Source: Candidatus Hydrogenedentota bacterium (GTDB lineage Bacteria > Hydrogenedentota > Hydrogenedentia > Hydrogenedentales > SLHB01). Taken from it: a stretch of DNA of 11,402 bases. The stretch is taken from the NCBI GenBank assembly GCA_003552485.1, contig PUMX01000290.1, positions 1 through 11,402 on the forward strand, read 5' to 3'. The first letter of the stretch is position 1. Each line of letters starts with the position of its first letter. A program made the position numbers and the translations under genes. Below are positions 7,637-11,402 of the stretch, in pieces. The notes under the pieces were generated by a model. The model did no database searches and was not told where the DNA came from. It saw nothing but the letters and a program-made list of their open reading frames with translations.

Positions 7637-7666
7637 AGCGCCCAGCGCGCGCTCGAGTTAACGACG

Positions 7667-8431
7667 ATGCTAACAAAACGGATAATCCCATGCCTCGATG
7701 TCGCCGATGGGCGGGTTGTGAAGGGAGTGCGCTTTCTCGGCTTGCGCGATGCGGGCGATCCTGTCGAGATCGCCCGGCGCTACGATGAGGAAGGGGCGGA
7801 CGAACTGGTTTTCCTCGACATCCAGGCCTCGACCGATAACCGTGAAACCATGTATGACGTGGTCCGCCGAACAGCCGAACAGGCGTTTATGCCCCTATGC
7901 GTGGGCGGAGGCGTGCGCGCCATCGACGATATTCGCCGCTTGCTCAAGGCGGGCGCGGACAAGGTTTCGATTAATACCCCTGCCATTGAGGATCCCGATT
8001 TCATCGATGCGGCCTCGTCGCGGTTTGGCCGTCAGTGCATTGTTGTAGCTATCGACGCCAAGAAAGTAAACGGCGAGTATGTTGTTCATAGCCATGGAGG
8101 CCGCGACGGCGGACGGGCGACGCCTTTGGAGCCCATCGCTTGGGCGCAGGAAGCCGAGCGGCGCGGCGCGGGCGAGATTCTCTTGACCGCCATGGATTGC
8201 GACGGCGTTAAAGAAGGCTACGATATCCCTCTGACAAAGGCCGTCAGTGACGCGGTCGGCGTGCCTGTCATTGCGAGCGGCGGCGCGGGAAGTCTCGAGC
8301 ATTTGCGGGCCGCTCTGCAAGAAGGGGGCGCGGACGCCGCGCTGGCGGCGTCCATTTTTCACTTCAGGGAACACAGCATACAGGAAGCGAAAACTTACCT
8401 CGCCAGCCATGGCGTGGCTGTACGACATTAG
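7667..8431 (+). CDS. hisF: Imidazole glycerol phosphate synthase, cyclase subunit
   Basis: HisF takes ammonia from the glutaminase HisH and PRFAR to form imidazole glycerol phosphate plus AICAR, linking histidine and purine synthesis. The 254-residue (beta/alpha)8 barrel starts MLTKRIIPCLDVADGRVVKG with catalytic Asp11. Asp130 lies in VVAIDAKK. The phosphate-binding loops CVGGGVR and IASGGAGS are intact, and the LLTAMDCDGVKEGYD strand is typical. Residue 53 is Gln (LDIQAS), where Thr is common (LDITAS). The start is the only ATG matching the family N-terminus; its Shine-Dalgarno is poor. It follows the AmaP-like gene by 30 bases, so it may be the last gene of that transcript. hisH, hisA and the other his genes are not in the window. 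The closest alternative, HisA, is excluded by the MLTKRIIPCLD start and the CDG motif. Confidence 0.97.
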   Translation: MLTKRIIPCLDVADGRVVKGVRFLGLRDAGDPVEIARRYDEEGADELVFLDIQASTDNRETMYDVVRRTAEQAFMPLCVGGGVRAIDDIRRLLKAGADKVSINTPAIEDPDFIDAASSRFGRQCIVVAIDAKKVNGEYVVHSHGGRDGGRATPLEPIAWAQEAERRGAGEILLTAMDCDGVKEGYDIPLTKAVSDAVGVPVIASGGAGSLEHLRAALQEGGADAALAASIFHFREHSIQEAKTYLASHGVAVRH

Positions 8432-8616
8432 CGCGTCCAGCCGGTTGTTCCACGGCAGACCGGCGCACAACAAGAGGATAACGGCGTAATGCTGAGCCAT
8501 GAATCCTACCTGCATCGATGGCGGCGCTAAATCTCCATCCACTTCACGTTTCCATGTTCCCAAGTGTACTGTTCCACAAATGCGTTTCCCCTTGAGATTA
8601 GCGAAGGAGTCCGTCC
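8432..8616. other. hisF-hisI intergenic gap
   Basis: This is the longest gap between complete genes (185 bases). I find no convincing sigma-70 promoter, attenuator leader peptide or terminator. A 6-bp inverted repeat GCCGGT/ACCGGC (8440-8445, 8459-8464) has no T-run after it. TGTTCCAC occurs twice (8446-8453, 8570-8577). The 3' end holds the hisI ribosome site AAGGAG (8604-8609). A unit boundary is plausible but not shown. Confidence 0.4.
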
Positions 8617-8982
8617 ATGAATCTGCACGAAATGATTAAGTTCGACGACAAGGGCCTCATCCCCGCCATTGTGCAACACCACGAGTCGGGGCAAGTGCTT
8701 ATGGTCGGTTACATGAATACGGAGTCGCTAGCGGTCACGATGCACGAACGGCGGGCCTGCTTCTGGTCGCGGTCGCGCGAGAAACTGTGGCGGAAAGGCG
8801 AGAGCTCCGGCAATGTGCTTCACGTAAAGGACATGCGCATCGACTGCGATGGCGACGCCCTGTTATTGAAATGCGACCCTGTCGGTCCGACGTGCCACAC
8901 GAACGAAACCAGTTGCTTTTATCGCCGGGTTGAGTTCGATGGTTCGGTAATCCTCGACGGGGATGGCGTAGCGGTCGAATAA
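8617..8982 (+). CDS. hisI: Phosphoribosyl-AMP cyclohydrolase
   Basis: Opens the adenine ring of PR-AMP to give ProFAR, the third step of histidine synthesis in the cytosol. The 121 residues correspond to the HisI domain only; there is no HisE (PR-ATP pyrophosphatase) fusion, so HisE must be encoded elsewhere. Motifs: VLMVGYMN (27-34), FWSRSREKLWRKGESSGN (49-66), the metal-binding DCDGD (76-80) with Asp76, Cys77, Asp78 and Asp80, and GPTCHT...SCF with Cys93 and Cys100 completing the zinc site. The start is well supported by AAGGAG (8604-8609), seven bases before the ATG. The gene lies 185 bases from hisF and 40 bases before trpE, so it may head a hisI-trpE-trpG unit. Identification is secure. 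Confidence 0.97.
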   Translation: MNLHEMIKFDDKGLIPAIVQHHESGQVLMVGYMNTESLAVTMHERRACFWSRSREKLWRKGESSGNVLHVKDMRIDCDGDALLLKCDPVGPTCHTNETSCFYRRVEFDGSVILDGDGVAVE

Positions 8983-9022
8983 CCGGCCGAAACAAAGCCG
9001 CATAACTAAAGGAAAGCCGAAC

Positions 9023-10504
9023 ATGATTCATCCAACACTTGACGAGTTCCGGCGCCTTGCCACACCGGGCGCGGTCGTGCCAGTGTACCGCGAGATTGTG
9101 GCCGATCTCGAGACGCCCGTGTCCGCGTACATGAAGATTGCTCAAGGGCAGGACCATAGCTTTCTGTTGGAAAGTGTAGAGAAGGCTGACACCATTGGCC
9201 GCTACTCGTTTCTTGGCGCGAACCCCTCGATTGTCTTCCAGTCACGCGGGCGGAACGTCACTATCACCCGTAATGGCGAGCCTGAGCATTTCGAATCCGA
9301 TGATCCGCTCAACGCCCTGCGTGATCTCATGGCCGGTTACACACCCATTGCCGTGGAAGGTGTGCCGTATTTTCACGGCGGCGCGGTTGGGTATATCGGC
9401 TATGATCAGGTCCGATTCTTCGAGACCCTGCCCGACGAGAATCCCGATCCGCTGGGATTGCCGGATCTCTACTTCATGATCACGGACACCATCCTAATCT
9501 TCGACCACGTCAATAACCGGCTCAAGGTGGTCTCGAACGCGCACGTCCAAGAAGACGCGGACGCGGCGTACAACGAGGCGGTCCGCAAGATCGAGGAGCT
9601 CATTCGGGTGCTCAGGCGGCCGCTCATGGTTCACACCGAACGCTTCCACGCCGGTCAGTTGAACGATGACATCCGCAGCAATTTCACGCGCGAAGACTTC
9701 TGCGCAGCGGTCGAAAAGGCCAAGGAGTATATCCGGGGCGGCGACATCTTTCAGGTGGTGTTGTCGCAACGCTTCGAGCGTGATCTCTATGTTAGCCCGA
9801 TCAGTCTGTACCGGGCGCTCCGATGCATTAACCCATCTCCGTATATGACTCTCGTTGAGTTTCCCGACGTCACCTTGGTCGGGTCGAGCCCGGAGGTGAT
9901 GACGCAAGTGCGCGATCGACGATGCATGGTGCGGCCTATCGCCGGCACGCGGCGGCGCGGCGCCTCGCGAGCCGAAGACCTGGCCCTCGAGCAAGAACTG
10001 CTCGTGGACGAGAAGGAACTGGCCGAGCACATCATGCTTGTGGACCTCGGCCGCAACGACGTTGGCCGCGTGAGCAAACCGGGCAGCGTGAAACCCTCGC
10101 GGCTGATGACCATCGAACGGTATTCGCACGTCATGCATATCGTCAGCGAAGTCGAGGGCGATCTGAACGAGGGCGAAGACGCGTACTCGGCCTTGCGCGG
10201 AACATTTCCCATGGGGACGGTTAGCGGCGCCCCCAAGATTCGCGCCATGGAAATTATTGATGAGCTCGAGAACTTGCGGCGTGGACCCTATTCGGGCGGA
10301 TGCGGCTACATCAGTTTCTCCGGCGATATGGATACGTGTATCATCATCCGAACCATGGTGTTGAAGGATGGCGTTGTCTATGTCCAGGCCGGGGCAGGCA
10401 TCGTGTATGACAGTGACCCGGAACGAGAATACGAAGAAACCGTGAACAAGGCGAGGGCGCTGTTTCGCGCGGTCGAGTTCGCCGAGAAAGGTCTCGAATC
10501 ATGA
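9023..10504 (+). CDS. trpE: Anthranilate synthase component I
   Basis: Converts chorismate plus ammonia (from TrpG) to anthranilate and pyruvate, the entry step of tryptophan synthesis. The 493 residues are typical. The N-terminal domain holds LLES (48-51) and the C-terminal chorismate domain holds NPSPYM (270-275). Both motifs line the allosteric tryptophan pocket in known TrpE, so feedback inhibition is probably retained. Catalytic-domain landmarks are GGDIFQVVLSQRF (from 239), RPIAGTRRRG with Ala307, GRNDVGRV (343-350), the YSHVMH block and GTVSGAPK (398-405). Ala rather than Lys in PI-A-GT argues for TrpE and against aminodeoxychorismate synthase PabB. AAAGGA (9008-9013) lies nine bases before the ATG. 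The stop overlaps the trpG start (ATGA). No Trp-rich leader peptide is visible upstream, so classical attenuation is not evident. Confidence 0.97.
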   Translation: MIHPTLDEFRRLATPGAVVPVYREIVADLETPVSAYMKIAQGQDHSFLLESVEKADTIGRYSFLGANPSIVFQSRGRNVTITRNGEPEHFESDDPLNALRDLMAGYTPIAVEGVPYFHGGAVGYIGYDQVRFFETLPDENPDPLGLPDLYFMITDTILIFDHVNNRLKVVSNAHVQEDADAAYNEAVRKIEELIRVLRRPLMVHTERFHAGQLNDDIRSNFTREDFCAAVEKAKEYIRGGDIFQVVLSQRFERDLYVSPISLYRALRCINPSPYMTLVEFPDVTLVGSSPEVMTQVRDRRCMVRPIAGTRRRGASRAEDLALEQELLVDEKELAEHIMLVDLGRNDVGRVSKPGSVKPSRLMTIERYSHVMHIVSEVEGDLNEGEDAYSALRGTFPMGTVSGAPKIRAMEIIDELENLRRGPYSGGCGYISFSGDMDTCIIIRTMVLKDGVVYVQAGAGIVYDSDPEREYEETVNKARALFRAVEFAEKGLES

Positions 10505-11082
10505 TCGTGCTTGTAGATAACTACGATTCTTTCACGTACAACCTCGTGCAGTACTTCGGCGAATTGGAGCCGGACATCCGCGTCATAAGAAATGACGCCG
10601 CCACCGTAGACGAGATTCGCGCGATGGACCCTGACCGCGTCATCATTTCGCCGGGTCCATGCACGCCAAATGAAGCCGGAATCTCAACTGACATGGTTCG
10701 AGCGATTGGCGCTGAGATTCCATTGCTGGGCGTGTGCCTGGGGCATCAGTGTATCGGCGCCGCGTTCGGCGGGGATGTGGTGCGGGCGGACCGGATCATG
10801 CATGGCAAGGTCTCGTCAATCCGGCACAATGGCAATGCGCTGTTCCAAGACGTGCCGTCTCCTTTTACCGCAACGCGCTACCATTCTCTGGTTATCAAAC
10901 GCGCGACGTGCCCAGATGTGCTCGACATTACCGCAGAGACTGACGAGGGTGAGATCATGGGGGTTGCGCACAAGGAGCTTCCCATCTGGGGAGTGCAATT
11001 CCATCCGGAGAGCATTTTGACCGATCATGGCAAACAGATCATACGCAATTTCATGAGTCTTAAGGTTGATGTGAGAGGGTAA
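10501..11082 (+). CDS. trpG: Anthranilate synthase component II (glutamine amidotransferase)
   Basis: Class I glutaminase subunit that supplies ammonia to TrpE. The 193 residues form a single amidotransferase domain with no phosphoribosyltransferase (TrpD) fusion. The N-terminus VLVDNYDSFTYNLVQY and the oxyanion block ISPGPCTPNEAG are typical. The catalytic triad is Cys79 (GVCLGHQ), His168 and Glu170 (QFHPES). The HGK and RYHSL segments are typical of TrpG/PabA. The ATG overlaps the trpE stop by four bases and GAAAGG (10486-10491) precedes it by nine, giving coupled, equimolar synthesis. No pabB is present, so whether it also serves folate synthesis as an amphibolic subunit is open. Its place after trpE makes the anthranilate role secure. 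trpD, trpC and the other trp genes do not follow immediately. Confidence 0.96.
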   Translation: MIVLVDNYDSFTYNLVQYFGELEPDIRVIRNDAATVDEIRAMDPDRVIISPGPCTPNEAGISTDMVRAIGAEIPLLGVCLGHQCIGAAFGGDVVRADRIMHGKVSSIRHNGNALFQDVPSPFTATRYHSLVIKRATCPDVLDITAETDEGEIMGVAHKELPIWGVQFHPESILTDHGKQIIRNFMSLKVDVRG

Positions 11083-11122
11083 TGGCGTCATTAGGCGAAT
11101 AATGTAAGAACAATATGGAGGT

Positions 11123-11151
11123 TTGACAACCAAGGGCGGCTATGATAGCTT
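11123..11151 (+). promoter_or_regulatory. Putative sigma-70-type promoter for the right-edge gene
   Basis: A perfect TTGACA (11123-11128) is followed by a 17-base spacer and TAGCTT (11146-11151), which keeps the first, second and last bases of TATAAT. TG at 11143-11144 gives an extended -10. It lies in the trpG-to-next-gene gap, in the right direction. A second TTGACA (11150-11155) has no good -10 partner. This is suggestive only, since the organism's sigma consensus is unknown. Confidence 0.45.
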
Positions 11152-11202
11152 GACATTGTTCCACCACATATGTCCCAAGAACAGCAGAGAGGGGGGCGGG
11201 TC

Positions 11203-11402
11203 ATGAGGAGGAGCAAGAAGCAGCAGCGTGTGATTGATGAGCTTGAGGGGCAGTGCCAACTCGTTCGGAGTTTTATGAACGATTGGTTGCTTTTCAATCA
11301 GATTTTGAGCGCTTATCCGAAGTCAAATGACAAGAAAGCCGGGTTAGAGAATCAGTTCCTCAAGGTGAAGAGTAAGCTCGCCCGAGAGCACCGGGTGTTG
11401 TC
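11203..11402 (+). CDS. Unrecognised charged helical protein, 3' end cut by window
   Basis: An open frame of 66 complete codons starts with the ATG at 11203 and runs off the window without a stop. A purine-rich GAGAGGGGGG (11187 onward) lies a suitable distance upstream. A second in-frame ATG at 11170 would add 11 residues but has no ribosome site. The translation begins MRRSKKQQRVIDELEGQCQ and is rich in Lys, Gln, Glu, Leu and Arg. It looks mostly alpha-helical, perhaps amphipathic or coiled coil, with one WLLF patch near residues 28-31 and no signal peptide or membrane span. By my count 88 of 180 bases in 11221-11400 are G or C, slightly lower than a sampled part of trpG (98 of 180), so the composition differs only mildly. 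I do not recognise the family and give no function. Its own promoter-like sequence suggests it is not part of the trp unit. Confidence 0.6.
   Translation, partial: MRRSKKQQRVIDELEGQCQLVRSFMNDWLLFNQILSAYPKSNDKKAGLENQFLKVKSKLAREHRVL

Noticed and set aside
7101..7661. 186-codon + strand frame overlapping the AmaP-like gene
   Set aside because: Its Arg/Ser/Pro-rich shadow translation comes from the GA-rich acidic-tail coding sequence. The overlapping frame has the membrane segments, domain and ribosome site.
8440..8464. Hairpin GCCGGT/ACCGGC after hisF as a terminator
   Set aside because: Only six pairs with a 13-base loop and no T-run afterwards, so it is not a convincing intrinsic terminator.
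8499..8639. 46-codon small frame in the hisF-hisI gap overlapping the hisI start
   Set aside because: No ribosome site, no cluster of Trp or His codons as expected of an attenuator leader, and no recognisable sequence. It overlaps the well-supported hisI start out of frame.
8983..9022. Trp attenuator or leader peptide upstream of trpE
   Set aside because: The gap is only 40 bases and holds just the AAAGGA ribosome site. There is no Trp-codon run and only a four-base stem.
1..11402. Mobile element, CRISPR, toxin-antitoxin or defence system
   Set aside because: Reading through both strands showed no transposase, integrase, regular repeat-spacer array, paired small toxin-antitoxin genes or terminal inverted repeats. 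All complete genes are core metabolism, translation or envelope functions.

Overview
The window is a stretch of bacterial chromosome with all genes on the + strand, tightly packed and mostly housekeeping. It holds 14 coding regions, two of them cut by the window edges. I see no RNA gene, insertion sequence, CRISPR array or integrase. The multi-spanning O-antigen-ligase-type protein suggests a cell that exports polysaccharide, probably Gram-negative. The coding sequence is moderately GC-rich. A Gram-positive-style Asp23/AmaP pair combined with such a ligase would fit a deep-branching lineage such as Hydrogenedentota, the PVC group or relatives. That placement is inference; the window has no marker that fixes the taxon.

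Region 1 (1-4516) holds a membrane O-antigen ligase/polymerase-like protein with a soluble helical-repeat tail, then aroQ (type II 3-dehydroquinase), an M24B Xaa-Pro aminopeptidase and efp. These four genes are joined by 4-base stop/start overlaps (GTGA, ATGA, ATGA), so translational coupling is likely. Region 2 (4565-7636) holds accB, accC, an Asp23/Gls24 (YqhY-type) protein and an AmaP-like membrane protein with a very acidic tail. The order aroQ, Xaa-Pro peptidase, efp, accB, accC, asp23 matches the Bacillus subtilis yqhS-yqhT-efp-accB-accC-yqhY order, apart from extra genes there. This looks like an old conserved neighbourhood. AmaP sits where nusB follows in Bacillus.

Region 3 (7667-11082) holds amino-acid biosynthesis genes: hisF, a 185-base gap, hisI, trpE and trpG. 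trpE and trpG overlap by ATGA and encode both subunits of anthranilate synthase. TrpE keeps the residues that normally bind feedback tryptophan. AroQ upstream and TrpEG downstream belong to the same aromatic route: shikimate to chorismate to anthranilate.

Region 4 (11083-11402) starts a new unit. A TTGACA promoter-like sequence is followed by a good ribosome-binding site and the first 66 codons of an unrecognised, highly charged protein that runs off the window.

The most interesting point is the Asp23/AmaP pair directly behind accB-accC. It suggests a possible membrane-tethered regulator or scaffold for acetyl-CoA carboxylase. The rest is well-conserved core metabolism.
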